A stretch of 64,000 bases of DNA from Gigantopelta aegis (GCF_016097555.1 NC_054708.1:21611939-21675938), one strand, 5' to 3'. Positions 27,001 through 36,182 are shown, counted from the first letter of the stretch. The notes: generated by a model from the letters alone, not told the origin. Numbers and translations are program-made.

Positions 27001-30000
27001 GCATAGTAGCCAATTATAATTTCCTTCATCAAGCAATCCTGGTGAGAAAATATGCCAGAAATGCATGTTTCTGATCCAGTCTGGTGCAGGTGTAACAAAA
27101 TGAGACCCGAAGTCAAGACACGGCAGTCTTGGGAGCTTGGTTCTTGTCTGGTGCACAATGATGACGAATCAATTGGGGAGTCGTAAATCCCTGGAACATG
27201 GCCGTAAACATACATTATCACACACGCATTTGATACTCTATCCCATTGAACACTAAAGATCCATTTAGAAAATCCACCAATTAAGAAGATTGATGACTTT
27301 ATGCAGACGAGTCGTGGCATACGATAACACCCGTGTGGTCACAATGTTCAGGCCATATGTACATTTACCTGCTTCGAGTACAATCCAGTCTTTTATACCA
27401 TGGATTAAAAAAGGTCAATTGTTGCAGTTTCTCGAATTATTTCACAGTAACTTGAGCAGCTTTTATGTTTTATTATATGAATAAATTATGGCTGTATACA
27501 AATGTTTTCACAAAGGGGGGGCAAAATATTTTACGAAACGTCATTCTGTAAACTAGATGGTTATGCAACTTTGATTTTGTATGAAAAGCCATTCTGTTAC
27601 ATGGTGAACCATTGTTCTAAAATTAAAGTTTCAAACTATGAAGGATCACCATTACTTCATTCAGGTAAATAAAATTCCATGTATTCCAAGAATGTTTTAG
27701 ACCGATTTTTGAATAGAAAACCCCCAAAACCAAACACGTATTACAAAATCTATTCATTGCAAGATACTTTGAATGTAGGTCTATTACAGAACCATAGCAC
27801 AAGCATGAGGTTTATGTAACTCACTGGTTACACAAATAATGTATATAAATTAACGGCCTAGGTAAAAAAAAATAAAGCAGTACCTAAGATTTTGAAATAT
27901 TGTCCCCTGCAGAATATCACATTTACATTTAAAAATGGATATGGAAATTTCAATACATTTCTTCAATGAGATTTTTCTGATTTATAAAGAAAGGACAAGA
28001 ATGTTTAACACTGAAAAATGTATCAGCCAACTCATGATTTATTACATCAGAAGCATTATATTATGCTCTTTTAGACAGCCTATGTATAGTCCAACCACTG
28101 ATGTTATGTACGAGAAACATAGCTTAGTGAAAAATAACTCAGTGGCATTAATTGTCTTGCCTACTAAAAAAAAAAAAAAAAGTTGGTGCTCTGATGAACA
28201 TCTATACAGTGCTCGAACTTAACGGCAACAATTGCTTACGCTTAATATGACATTGTTGGTAATATACAACTTCTTTAATGCAAGATGTTATGTGAGGTCA
28301 TTAGACAGTTTTAAGATATTTAGTTATTAAAACCTTCATTATAAAAGCTATCTGGTTAATTTGTAGTGTTAAATTTTATTTCATTTTAACACATGAAACA
28401 GCAAATACGATAAGGTAGTTTGTTTATGATAAAATGGTCAAATACAAAAAGTTACATATTCAGCCATCTTAGTTTGTGTAAAATAATGGTTTATTTACTG
28501 AATGAATGAATGAAAAAGAAGGAAGGAAATATTTTATTTAATGATGCACTCAACATTTTATTTACAGTTATATGGTGTCAGACATTGTTATGGACCATAC
28601 AGATATTAAGGGAGGAAACCTGCTGTCGCCACTTCATGAGCTAATCTTTCCAATTAGCAGCAAGGGATCTTTTGATGTACCAGTCATGGTGCACTGGCTG
28701 GAACGAGAAATAGCCCAATGGGGCCCACCGACTGGGATCGATCCCAAGCTGACCGTGCATCAAGCGAGTGCTTTACCACTGGGCTACGTCTTGTCCCCCG
28801 AAAGAAAAAAACAAGACTCCCATCACATGTGGGATAGACAAAGTGAAAATTTCAACCCTGGGACTAGACCAGCCTCGTCCGAAGTTGAAATTTCCACCAC
28901 CTCTGGTATACTTTTTCTATCCCAGATGACCACATATGATGGAATCTTGTATTCTCATGTACCTTGTAGATTGACAGAACAGAATTGCATAAAATTTCTT
29001 AAAATCATTGGATAATTAATAAGACTGTTTTATAACACCACATGGTTGTTTTGCAACATGATTCCAGTGTATCCATAAATGCTATTATGATGGGGGTGGC
29101 ATATTTCATTATTCATTTTATTTATAGGTAGTTTTAAACTTCTGTCCAATTATGGTTCAAGCACATTGTCTTGGGAACACGTCATCTACCTGGACTGTCC
29201 AGGACCATGGTTTAGTCGTTAGAAGAAGTTAGTTTTGTTTAACAACACCACTAGAGCACACTGATTTATTAATCAGCTATTGGATGTCAAATATTTGGTA
29301 ATTTTCAGAGTCTTAGAAAGCAAACCCACTACATTTTTCCATTAGTAACAAGGGATCTTTTATATGCACCATGTATCCTACAGACAGGATAGCACATACC
29401 ACCACCTTTGATATACCAGTCATCGTGCACTGGCTGGAACAAGAAATAGTCCAGTGGGCCCAGCAATGCGGATCGATCCCTTACCGACAGTGCATCAAGC
29501 GAACGCTTTACCACTGGGCTACATCTCGCCCTGGTTCAGTGGTTAGTGACATTTTATTCTTCAAGCTTTGTACAAATTTAACCTATCAATCTAAAAATGT
29601 TACCTCAGCTTCCTCACTCTCTTCATCAGATTCTGCAGATATCTCAAGCTTTCCTTTCTTCTGAAAATAAAAATTGAGAATTATTTACGGTAATCTTAAA
29701 CAAATTTATGATGCTCAAAAATAATTTTGATGCAGACTATTTTGCATTTGCATTTTTACCAAAATGTAATAATCTGTAGACTACTTCACAACATCGTAAG
29801 TTGATGTTTATGACAAGCAGTTATACCTATTGTACGTTTACAAGTTTGGAATCCTGAAAACACAGAAAATAACATGCAGATGGATTTAAAGGATGTTTGG
29901 ACCATAAGGTGGACAAGGGGGGGGGGGGGGGGGAATGCACACGGTCAGAGGTTAGGATTGAGTATAAAGAAAAAACAATATGTATACTTCAAACTATATT

Positions 30001-33000
30001 AGTTGTACTGTTAGTAGTAATACGAATTGTGGTTTAGTCATAGATTTACATTCATGTGATTTGTTTTGTGAAAATGGTGCATAGTTTTAACAACCCAATT
30101 AAGTCAAAAATTACAACCTTCCCCCATATACCCATGTGGACCCAGGTTTTTAGTAACATTCCAAGTAATACCTTAGACTTTGCACTTTGTGGTGGAGCTT
30201 TTCTTTTAAAAGATTTTTTGTCTTTCACCATAGAATCATCCAGTTCATCTAATTCTTCATTATCTTCCAGAAGTTCAGTTTCATCCTGCGTCACATCCTC
30301 ATCTTCAGGCGGAAATTCTAAAAAATAGCATTTAGTTTTATTATATATTGTGTAATACACAAAGTTGTCATGGTTTATAGTGATTTACACATTCACTTCA
30401 ATCTCCTATACAATAACAATTTTAATTTGATATTTTCCTCCCCCCAATTTTAAAGAATACACATCCAGTTTAGGTTTCATTTTATACCACTTAAAGGCCT
30501 TGTAAGAAATTTGTATGTAACCACTTACATGTATACCAGTCAAAACCAATACATTATAGACTACTATGAAACGGATCAATAGAACAGACAAAAGTTAAAT
30601 GGAAAAAAATGTTTTATTTAACGATGCACTCGTCTAACATATGGTTAAGGACCACGTAGATATTGAGAGGAAACCCACTTACCACTTCATGGACTACTCT
30701 TAATTAGCAGCAAGGGATCTTTTATATGCACCATACCACAGCCTTTGATATACCAGTCTTGGTGCACTGGCTGGAGAGAATAGCCCAGTAGGCCCACCGA
30801 TGGAGATCATTCCCAGACTAACCGTGCATCAAGCGAACGCTTTACCACTGGGCTACATCCTGCCCCAAAAAGTCATGATTCACCGATAACCTGATGATTT
30901 TTTTTCAGGATTGATCCAATACAATGCTTATTTAAAAAAAAAAACTGTTCATGACAAAAATAAAAGTACTAAGAGCAAATGAAAGTAAAATATTGCCGTT
31001 ACTTACCGACTAACTGTTGGCCTGATAAATGAACTGGGCCCGATCCTTCAATTAGTCTGAAAACTACAGGTGTTTTCCCTCCAAAGCTGATGTCCAGAAA
31101 AAACTAGAAAAATTAAATAAATTAAGTTTTGAAAGTTAAATTTAATTATTATTTTGTGAAAACAGCAATAATACAGACCCAGTCTTTACATTCAATTTGC
31201 TTATATGGCAAGTGCAAAGTCACAATGTCATTCGGTGCTGAACATTTGACAGCTTGCCTGGTCATTGGAGAATTTATGGACTGAAATTCTTATAGATAGT
31301 TCATTAGGCAACCATCTGGTTCACTGAAATTTGTACAAAATGAAAATGAAATTATAACTACCTTTTTTGTTTAAGGACGTGTATAAGAATGCTCTTATGT
31401 TTGTCATGCCATCCTTCCCCAGCATTTGTTCCAAACTATCATTTTATAATGAGAACTATTAATTGCTCCAGGTATGGATATTGAGTAGGGTGCTGGAGTA
31501 CATAAATCGTCCCCCTAAATTCACTAACCCAAATATCCAGTGTATTTCTATTAATATAATGGAGTTTTCTTTTTAGCTCAATATCCTTTAGCTTTGCAAA
31601 CAAGTCTGAAAAACAAATTTCAGTATCTAGTTCTGAGGCCCATAACTCAAAAATGGATCAAACTCCATGAAAGTCGAACATGATCTGTATCGGTATATGA
31701 TAAAGCAATAAACAATTTGAGCCCAATATCTCAAGGCATTGTGAAAAAATATCCAGAAAAGTGGGACAGACAGAAAAAACAGGAACGAAAGAAAGAAAAT
31801 GTTTTATTTAACGACTCACTCAACACATTTTATTTATGGTTATATGGCGTCAGACATATGGTTAAGGACCACACAGATTTTGGGGAAACCTGCTGTCGCC
31901 ACTTCATAGACTACTCTTTCCGATAAGCAGCAAGGGATATTTTATTTGCACTTCCCACAGGCAGGATAGCACAAACCATGGCCTTTGTTATGGATCACTG
32001 GTCTGTGCAAGTGGTTTACACCTACCCATTGAGTCATGCGGAGCACTCACTCAGGGTTTGGAGTCGGTATCTGGATTAAAAATTCCATGCCTCGACTGGG
32101 ATCCGAACCCAGTACCTACCAGCCTGTTGACCGATGGCCTAACCACGACATCGGTAAAGAGAAACAAAGGACTGAAATGAAACCTATATAGTCCCCTCTG
32201 GTTGGACCACTAGTGGACTAATCACCTACATTGTATGTGTGTACATAATGCTTACTGAATCTTTTAGTCCACAGGTTAATGAAAGAAGTGGTTGTTTGAT
32301 CTCTTTGCTTTCATAATTTGTTGTTTCTACTTGTACGATGTTTCTTTCATTGTTCACAGCAGATGGTCCCAGTGTGGCCTGAAAGAAAACATTTAATTAA
32401 AGAGACAAACCATGGATAGAAATTTTAATGTTCTATTGGCCTAGGGCAGGGACCAATCTGGGAAATATTTGGGGGGTCAGAACTCTAGAGGAGGAAAAGA
32501 GCACTTCAATAGCATGTGATAAGGGCAACCCAGTGAATGTGTTGTTTTTAAAGGCAATTGGATATATTTAGGGGTGGGTCACCAAAAGAGTTTGGGGTAC
32601 ATAATTGAGAAAATTAAATGAGTGAATTATACTCACATTTCTCAGGAATAGGGTGTGGTCCATGAAATCTGTGTCGTCATCTTCCTCTGTGAAGGACCAG
32701 TTTGCTATTGGGTTGTCTTTACTAAGTGTACAACCTGCAACAATTTATCACTAAATGAAATTTTAATATTTATCAGATAAAAAGTAATTTTCTAAAGAAC
32801 TGCGATCTTCCTTTATGAAGGACGTTTGCCGAACAATGAATTGTCTTTACTAGTTACAACCTGCAACAATTGTAACCGTATTGGATTTTTAAAACAAATT
32901 ATCGGATAAAAAAAAAAAAAAAATTTTTTTTTTTTTTTTGTAGCCTAAAAGAAAAACATTATCTGATAATTAGCATTTCTGCTACTAGCAACAATTATAA

Positions 33001-33159
33001 TTTATCCTCATATTTATAACAGCTAAACAGTTTTAAGACGTGAACGTCTTTATTTGTTTTTGTTTTTTTTAAACCATGGTGTCGCCTAATCTTACCCCAG
33101 AAATATTCCCTGGCTTGCGGGTCAGTCCTGTTGAAACTGTGATGATGTGACGACGACAT
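11995..33159 (-). CDS. Nucleoplasmin-family histone chaperone, 10 coding exons, 265 aa
   Basis: Nuclear pentameric chaperone that binds histones and stores or exchanges them (family knowledge). Coding exons, 5' to 3': 33159-33096, 32734-32637, 32378-32256, 31103-31007, 30317-30172, 29660-29604, 24477-24383, 23626-23602, 18298-18242, 12030-11995. All junctions are GT-AG with matching phase; the total is 798 nt. The N-terminal core (about residues 17-127) has the family signature EYFWG(C) at 18-23, an acidic A1-like loop TEEDDDTDF (37-45), and later the strand FFLDISFGGKTPVVFRLIEG (96-115). A long acidic tract follows (128-154), then a bipartite nuclear localisation signal KRKAPPQSAKSKKKGK (165-180) spanning the exon 5/6 junction. 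A second Asp/Glu tract (196-221) and a Lys/Val tail ending KAKK complete it. There is no NPM1-type aromatic C-terminal domain. The gene spans 21 kb because introns 6, 8 and 9 are full of repeats. Assignment to the family is firm; the exact subfamily (NPM1/2/3-like or invertebrate NLP) is not. Confidence 0.93.
12089..12196. repeat. C-run/G-run foldback
   Basis: 'gtcatttgcccccc' at the left is matched by 'ggggggcaaatgac' at the right. A second inner pair, 'gacatttgcgccccag' and 'ggggcaaatgtcc', strengthens the palindrome. It looks like a small inverted-repeat element or hairpin. Confidence 0.6.
13501..13600. mobile_element. Pogo/Tigger-like terminus fragment
   Basis: Starts CAGTGAAATCCCTGTAAACC right after a TA dinucleotide. 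It is similar to both ends of the element at 36183-36340. The other end is not clear, so the right boundary is a guess. Confidence 0.4.
14204..14402. repeat. Dispersed repeat R1 (minus orientation)
   Basis: 'tttcagctcaatatctcaag' and 'atgataaagctatacacaaa' match, in reverse complement, the repeats at 57810-58380 and 63505-64000. A further copy lies at 31560-31785. The family's nature is unknown to me. Confidence 0.65.
14403..14725 (-). repeat. SINE, family S1
   Basis: Full copy from the tail 'ggaaatgttttatttaacga' through 'ctttgatataccagtcgtgg' to the head 'gatcgatcccagactgatcg' and 'accactgggcttgccccc'. It sits directly beside dispersed repeat R1. Confidence 0.9.
15484..15655. repeat. Diverged tandem duplication, period about 95 bp
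   Basis: 'ttaaatgttccattttcaaa' recurs as 'ttaaatgttccatttttaaa', and 'gatttgctacaaaaatagat' recurs as 'catttgctacaaaaacagac'. Two old copies. Confidence 0.6.
16671..16978 (-). repeat. SINE, family S2
   Basis: Tail 'cgacaccactagagcacatt', middle 'agcaagggatcttttatatg', head 'gcgagc'-like region degraded, ending 'gctaaatcacgcccc'. Confidence 0.8.
17755..17900. repeat. Short dispersed repeat with a G-run
   Basis: 'ttacgtgcccctatccacta' and 'ctgacttcgccagtgaccga' recur, diverged, at 59565-59665. A run of G follows at about 17876-17894. Confidence 0.55.
18242..18298 (-). CDS. Nucleoplasmin coding exon 9
   Basis: Phase-0 exon of 19 codons, GKDKGVKKIAKKSEKVASK, between 'ttacag' and 'gtaaaa'. Lys-rich tail segment. 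Confidence 0.85.
19682..21170 (+). mobile_element. Full-length Tc1-type DNA transposon
   Basis: 1,489 bp, bounded by TA (19680-19681 and 21171-21172), the expected target duplication. Terminal inverted repeats of 26 bp (19682-19707 and 21145-21170) start TACTCTTCAAAA and differ at one position. They flank one uninterrupted transposase gene. The element lies antisense in intron 8 of the nucleoplasmin gene. Everything needed for autonomous movement appears present. Confidence 0.95.
19999..20997 (+). CDS. Tc1-type transposase, 332 aa
   Basis: Cut-and-paste transposase that binds the terminal repeats and inserts at TA. The start chosen is the Met of MPRLSEPQRN; an upstream Met at 19948 would add 17 residues with no family resemblance. 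The N-terminal helix-turn-helix region is about residues 10-45 (AVARAFHVSPSTISRHR). A GRP-type linker lies at 54-56, and a second recognition helix region (ISDQTVRNRLREVG) at 92-105. Catalytic triad: D147 (WFSDESRF), D235 (FQHDNARPH) and E269 ([11 protein letters not shown]). A Gly-rich box GGGSVMMW lies at 182-189. 33 residues separate the second D from E, one fewer than the usual 34 of Tc1. Length is typical (about 340). No stops or frameshifts. Confidence 0.96.
   Translation: MPRLSEPQRNNAIGRLDAGESRTAVARAFHVSPSTISRHRYQQHGSTRDLPRSGRPWVTTPGQDRYIRVRHLRERLTTATSTAAAIPGLRRISDQTVRNRLREVGICARRPVRGVILTPQHRRLRLQWCQIHRQWPQLRWRQVWFSDESRFLLRRHDGRCRVYRRRGECYAANCVQEVDRFGGGSVMMWAAISHTGRTDLDHVQGNLNAQGYIDQILRPHIVPVMANANAVFQHDNARPHTARLTTAFQQNNINVLPWPSISPDLNPIEHLWDELDRRLRQRQPQPQTLPELAAALQAEWATIPRDVIRTLVASMGRRCQAVVNTRGGHTRY
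22491..22577 (-). repeat. SINE head fragment
   Basis: 'gggatcgatcccaaacatac', 'catcaagcgagcgctttgcc' and 'ctgggctacgtctcgccccc' form the tRNA-like head only. Confidence 0.75.
23141..23492 (-). repeat. SINE, family S3, full length with 13-bp target duplication
   Basis: GTAAAGATTGAAA is repeated perfectly at 23128-23140 and 23493-23505. The head on the minus strand starts ccggcctcagtggcgtcg. Its tRNA-like part can form an acceptor-type stem. Confidence 0.93.
23602..23626 (-). CDS. Nucleoplasmin coding exon 8
   Basis: 25-nt micro-exon between 'ctttcag' and 'gtatgt'. It completes a split Gly and adds KKTSKPAK. It is kept because only this exon restores the phase between exons 7 and 9. Confidence 0.8.
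23627..24382. other. Nucleoplasmin intron 7
   Basis: AT-rich; only a small SINE-tail piece with 'gtgctggggtgtcatcaagc' at 24180-24226 is recognised. Confidence 0.7.
24383..24477 (-). CDS. Nucleoplasmin coding exon 7 (acidic tract)
   Basis: Between 'tatatag' and 'gtattt'. Encodes a run of Asp and Glu (residues 196-221) followed by DYGTTK, matching the acidic histone-binding tracts of the family. Confidence 0.88.
24541..24880 (-). repeat. SINE, family S2
   Basis: Tail 'taacgatgcctctagagcaa', middle 'agcaaggggtcttttatatg', degraded head near 'gctactgctcgagctacatc'. Confidence 0.75.
25465..25620. repeat. Long imperfect palindrome, foldback or MITE-like
   Basis: Left arm 'tttcggtatcgtgaatatca' and 'aggaataaaaattgtattat' is mirrored by 'ttttattcctaatatgatat' and 'gacgataccgaaatacac'. 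The centre is 'gcgagcctctggcgagc'. Arms are about 65 bp. Confidence 0.85.
26823..26922. repeat. Perfect 50-bp tandem duplication
   Basis: The unit starting 'atggttaccttatttctttt' and ending 'aaaccacaaagc' occurs twice without a mismatch. Confidence 0.95.
28519..28798 (-). repeat. SINE, family S1
   Basis: From 'ggaaggaaatattttattta' to 'accactgggctacgtcttgt', with an internal deletion between 'ggatctttt' and 'gatgtaccagtcatggtgca'. Confidence 0.88.
29102..29228. repeat. SINE S4 fragment
   Basis: 'ccaattatggttcaagcaca' and 'ggactgtccaggaccatggt' match the S4 copies at 41093-41345 and 59930-60210. The S2 SINE beside it appears to have inserted into this copy. Confidence 0.6.
29229..29533 (-). 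repeat. SINE, family S2
   Basis: Tail 'gtttaacaacaccactagag', middle, head 'catcaagcgaacgctttacc' and 'ctgggctacatctcgccc'. The flanks 'ggtttagtcgttag' and 'ggttcagtggttag' may be a decayed target duplication. Confidence 0.88.
29604..29660 (-). CDS. Nucleoplasmin coding exon 6
   Basis: 19 codons, KKGKLEISAESDEESEEAE, between 'ttttcag' and 'gtaaca'. The leading KKGK is the second half of the bipartite nuclear signal. Confidence 0.88.
29661..30171. other. Nucleoplasmin intron 5
   Basis: AT-rich with one G-run near 29918-29933; nothing else seen. Confidence 0.7.
30172..30317 (-). CDS. Nucleoplasmin coding exon 5 (acidic region and first half of NLS)
   Basis: Starts with a split Glu then FPPEDEDVTQDETELLEDNE, and ends FKRKAPPQSAKSK before 'gtatta'. 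Confidence 0.92.
30318..31006. other. Nucleoplasmin intron 4
   Basis: Carries the S1 SINE at 30603-30868; the rest is AT-rich. Confidence 0.7.
30603..30868 (-). repeat. SINE, family S1, internally shortened
   Basis: Tail 'aatgttttatttaacgatgc' jumps to 'acatatggttaaggaccacg' (deletion) and continues to 'ctgggctacatcctgcccc'. Confidence 0.85.
31007..31103 (-). CDS. Nucleoplasmin coding exon 4 (core)
   Basis: Acceptor 'tttctag', donor 'gtaagt'. Encodes FFLDISFGGKTPVVFRLIEG and SGPVHLSGQQLV, the last strands of the pentameric core, including the family-conserved 'GPVHLSGQ'. Confidence 0.95.
31560..31785. repeat. Dispersed repeat R1 (minus orientation)
   Basis: 'gagcccaatatctcaaggca' and 'gtgggacagacagaaaaaac' parallel the copy at 14204-14402 and, inverted, those at 57810 and 63505. 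Confidence 0.65.
31791..32155 (-). repeat. SINE, family S3
   Basis: Tail 'gaaaatgttttatttaacga', S3-specific 'gtgcaagtggtttacaccta', head 'gggatccgaacccagtacct' ending 'cctaaccacgacatc'. Inserted at the end of an R1 repeat. Confidence 0.9.
32256..32378 (-). CDS. Nucleoplasmin coding exon 3 (core)
   Basis: 41 codons starting ATLGPSAVNNERNIVQVETT and ending LSLTCGLKDS; acceptor 'tttcag', donor 'gtaagc'. Confidence 0.93.
32637..32734 (-). CDS. Nucleoplasmin coding exon 2 (core)
   Basis: Completes the Gly of EYFWG, then CTLSKDNPIANWSFTEEDDD and TDFMDHTLFLRN; donor 'gtgagt'. Includes the acidic A1-like loop. Confidence 0.94.
32807..32860 (-). pseudogene. Decayed tandem duplicate of nucleoplasmin exon 2
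   Basis: About 127 bp upstream (in transcription) of the real exon, the 3' acceptor 'ttgcag' and the following sequence recur: 'cttcctttatgaaggac', 'ttgtctttac' and 'ttacaacctgcaacaat' match 'cttcctctgtgaaggac', 'ttgtctttac' and 'tgtacaacctgcaacaat'. In the exon 2 frame it reads Gly-Cys-Asn-stop, so it cannot replace exon 2. Confidence 0.75.
32908..32941. repeat. A-run/T-run palindrome
   Basis: A run of A directly followed by a run of T in intron 1; the length is probably unstable. Confidence 0.8.
33096..33159 (-). CDS. Nucleoplasmin coding exon 1
   Basis: ATG in a fair context (agccATGT), then MSSSHHHSFNRTDPQAREYF and W plus the first base of Gly; donor 'gtaaga'. The His-rich start is unusual but the frame leads directly into the EYFWG signature. 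'taattacag' just before the start could be an acceptor for a non-coding first exon. Confidence 0.9.
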
Positions 33160-33248
33160 GGCTACCTGTAATTATGAGCCACAACACGTTGACCGCGCAA
33201 ATGAAAGAACGAAAAGACAGCTTTTGGGATAATCACTTTTGCCCTATG

Positions 33249-33269
33249 CACGTGATCGTCCTGCACGTG
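33249..33269. promoter_or_regulatory. Pair of CACGTG E-boxes upstream of nucleoplasmin
   Basis: CACGTG at 33249-33254 and 33264-33269, 15 bp apart and about 100 bp from the start codon. In vertebrates, E-boxes of this sequence mediate Myc/Max control of nucleophosmin (established); relevance here is inferred. Confidence 0.4.
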
Positions 33270-33481
33270 CAACACGAACCCATTATGAAGAATTTCCGAT
33301 AGAGTCGCATTTGTTCGTAATGTGATTCGGGACATTTCGCCTGAATACGGATTCTCCAGGGAAAAGAAAACTAACGTGTTTTGTTTAAGTTTGTTTGTTT
33401 GTTTGTAACTTCTTTTGTTTTGGTTTGTTTTAATTGTTTTTATCTTTAACAACAGCACATTGAGTAACAGGTCGTCGGCCA

Positions 33482-33891
33482 TTGAATATCACACATTTTG
33501 TCATTCTGAGTCTTCTGGCGTGTATATTACATAATATAGGCGTCAAGGAAACCCTCTTAATTTTTTGTATAGCTTACCAACACACACACACACACACACA
33601 CACACGCATGTGGGTCTGTTTTGGGCGTTTAACCGCCATGCTCAAAATGAATTACAATATATATATATATATATTCCGGAGGAGCATGGCTCGAACTACC
33701 CCCACCCCTAAAAACTACAATTTTCCATGAAAAATACAATTTTAAAATATATACATATATAGTAGTTATAGCCCTACCCCCATCCACCCCTTGAACACAC
33801 GCCTGCACTAGCTTGGGCTATATGGTTTCATCATACTTTCATACATTGGCGTAGTCAGAATTTTATATTGGGGGTCATATGGGCGGTGGGC

Positions 33892-33932
<41 letters not shown>

Positions 33933-34376
33933 GTGTTTATGTATGTATGTATGATTTGATAAAATGTAATAGTTTTTAAAACAAAAAGGTTTGATAAGTA
34001 TGCATAGGCTATATATATATATGTGCCCGTGCGCCCCCCCCCCCCCCCCCCCCCCCCCCACACACGCCACTAGTTTCATGCCTCATGTATTGTAAGCAAT
34101 AAAGCATTTATTTTTCTATTAATAATAATATTATTATTCTTGTTGTTGTTGTTGTTGTTGTTGTTAACTAGACAAAGAAATAATTAAGTGACGAACATCA
34201 AAGAAAGAACAATTTCGTGATTAGTCAAGGTTACTAAAAATAGATGCAGGTGTTTCCCCGCTCTAAACATAAAGTTTTTCAAAGTAGTGAAAAATACGAT
34301 ATATAAATTAAACGAAATAGGATTATAGTTCGTTGGAATACGTTAGACCTGTATTAATGCGATTGTGCGAATATGA
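33482..34376. other. Divergent intergenic region, microsatellite-rich
   Basis: Contains (CA)n at about 33582-33606, (TA)n near 33657-33673, (GT)n at about 33896-33929, a long C-run at 34034-34058 and (TTG)n at 34140-34164. 'ttggcgtagtcag' at 33845 and 'cacgccactag' at 34064 bracket a possible small inverted-repeat element. Confidence 0.65.
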
Positions 34377-34528
34377 ATGTTCGACATACACATATATTGC
34401 AAGCAAGTGATAATACTAATTAACAGTTTTGTATTTGATACACAGTATTACGTTTTGTTTATTATTAAAAATTATCGTTTGGAACTCAACAATTTGATTC
34501 ACATTTTGAAGAAATCGGAAACTGCAAT

Positions 34529-34651
34529 GGCTGACGTGGAGGAAAGAGCGAGCGCCAAGTCAACATTTAGAAGAATGATGCAAGGTCTCTCTTTATATAA
34601 TGCCCAACCTCCTCCAAAACATGATGTACATGCCAATTTTTTTTTGTCTTA
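34529..34651 (+). CDS. Possible short coding exon, unknown
   Basis: A frame with a good start context (gcaATGG) begins MADVEERASAKSTFRRMMQG and runs about 40 codons to TAA. A possible donor (gatgtacat) follows PPPKHD. The first 34 residues look protein-like rather than repeat-like, but I know no family and see no downstream partner exon. It could be a first exon of an unseen transcript or chance. Confidence 0.2.
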
Positions 34652-34659
34652 AATTATTA

Positions 34660-35162
34660 GATTAAACTAAATTATGTACTTTTCTTATCGCCATTGATGC
34701 AGTGTTGATTTAAAACCAAAATGCAATCAAACTGTTTTACTTTTCGTGTGTTACTTAGTAGAACTGATTAGGATTACTGTATGTGACGGTGCGGCAGAAT
34801 CTACGAAAGTTAAAGAGTAAGGTAGGGATAGTTTCATCAGGGTCATAGCCCAAAACATTCTAGCATTAAGCAGTCGCTTTATTGGGGAAACTTAATTACT
34901 GAAAAAGGGAAGAGGATATTTTATAGAACAATTACAGACAGCCCTGACCTATTCCCGGATTATTTTTTATACATTACGCACGTGCATAACGGGCGCTACG
35001 CCTTTGTTCATCCAGTCATTATGATAATAAAAAAAGGGTATCTTCGACCTGGGCTGCATTCAGTGAGACCAAACGCAAACACTTTGCTAGACAGTAGACT
35101 GGTTTAACTTTATGCTGAACTGCTCTTACCCTTATTAGTTATTTTTAACTTAATAACTACAT
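34660..35162. other. Unassigned intergenic sequence
   Basis: No gene or repeat recognised. Confidence 0.4.
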
Positions 35163-35457
35163 CAGGTGGTAAAGTGCTCACTTGATGCGTGGTCGGTCTA
35201 AGATTGATTCCCGTTGGTGGACCCTTTTGGCTATTTCTCGTTCAAGTCCGTGCACCACGACTGGTATATCAAAGGCTGTTTTATGAGCTGTCCTGTCTGT
35301 TGGATGGCGCATGTAAAAGATCCCTTGCTACTAAAAGAAAAATGTAGCAGGTTTCGTCTCTAGGACTATATGTAAAAATTACCAAATGTTTGACATCCAA
35401 TAGCCGTAGATTAATAAATCTATGTGCTCTCGTAGTGTTATTAAACAAAACAAACAA
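35163..35457 (+). repeat. SINE, family S2
   Basis: Head 'ggtaaagtgctcacttgatg' and 'ggtcggtctaagattgattc', middle 'accacgactggtatatcaaa', tail 'atgtttgacatccaatagcc' and 'ttattaaacaaaacaaac'. Confidence 0.9.
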
Positions 35458-36182
35458 ATAATAGTTCATGAACATTATAGTGTTGCATGCTGTAGTGGAA
35501 AACAAAGCTCTTTTTTATATGTAGGTGGACAGGTAATAAATTGTACCACATTGGCATTGTATCCTCAGCCTATCAAATATAGTCCAGAGGGACGTAGTAA
35601 GTGTGGTTCTTATATCACATACTGTCCCATAAAAGTGTTATTTGTACTTTTGCTTTTGAACACCATATTGACTCTCCCGTGCAATTTTATACTAAGAGTA
35701 CAGAGACCAGTTTTGGTACAGCCCGGCCTCTAAATTGCAACCGATTTGGTCGCATAATCACACACACTGACTCACACCCACACACACACACATGTACACA
35801 CACACAGTGGACTCTTTGTCTAAAACGGATTCACTTGGGACCGATAAAATATGCTGGGGTAGACAGAGTTCATTCAGAGTTATACACGCACACAATATAC
35901 AACTGTTAATCAGTATAAATAAATTTTGTAGTGACTTTAGAAACTTGTACAGAGAATCACATGCTCCTAGGTATTCCATGGTTGGTACACAAATGTTGCA
36001 AAATCTCAATTAAGTTTTTTGTCTCGCCTTTACGAAGTAACAATGTGATATGTAGGTACATGTATTACTTTTCTGACAGCGACGGCGTCAAGTTTTGCAT
36101 TAAAGTTTAATGTTGAAGTTTCGCATTTAGATCAACTTCTCACATGCTGTAAGTCCTAGATCGATGAAACACAAGGTTTATA
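35458..36182. other. Unassigned intergenic sequence
   Basis: A short (CA)n stretch near 35780-35806 only; frames over it are low complexity. Confidence 0.4.

Larger units (their letters stand above)
24881..28518. other. Nucleoplasmin intron 6, unique part
   Basis: Contains a palindrome (25465-25620), a 50-bp perfect tandem duplication (26823-26922) and short homopolymers. No coding segment is supported. Confidence 0.6.
31104..32255. other. Nucleoplasmin intron 3
   Basis: Holds a copy of dispersed repeat R1 (31560-31785) and an S3 SINE (31791-32155). Confidence 0.75.

Noticed and set aside
28572..29015. 147-codon plus frame
   Set aside because: The first half is SINE sequence read through; the rest has no motif or splice support.
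30056..30328. Ser-rich 90-codon plus frame
   Set aside because: Antisense shadow of the acidic nucleoplasmin exon 5.
33162..33482. 106-codon minus frame directly upstream of the nucleoplasmin start
   Set aside because: Low-complexity Lys/Asn/Thr sequence from 'gtttgttt' repeats, not in frame continuity with exon 1 and without a family motif.
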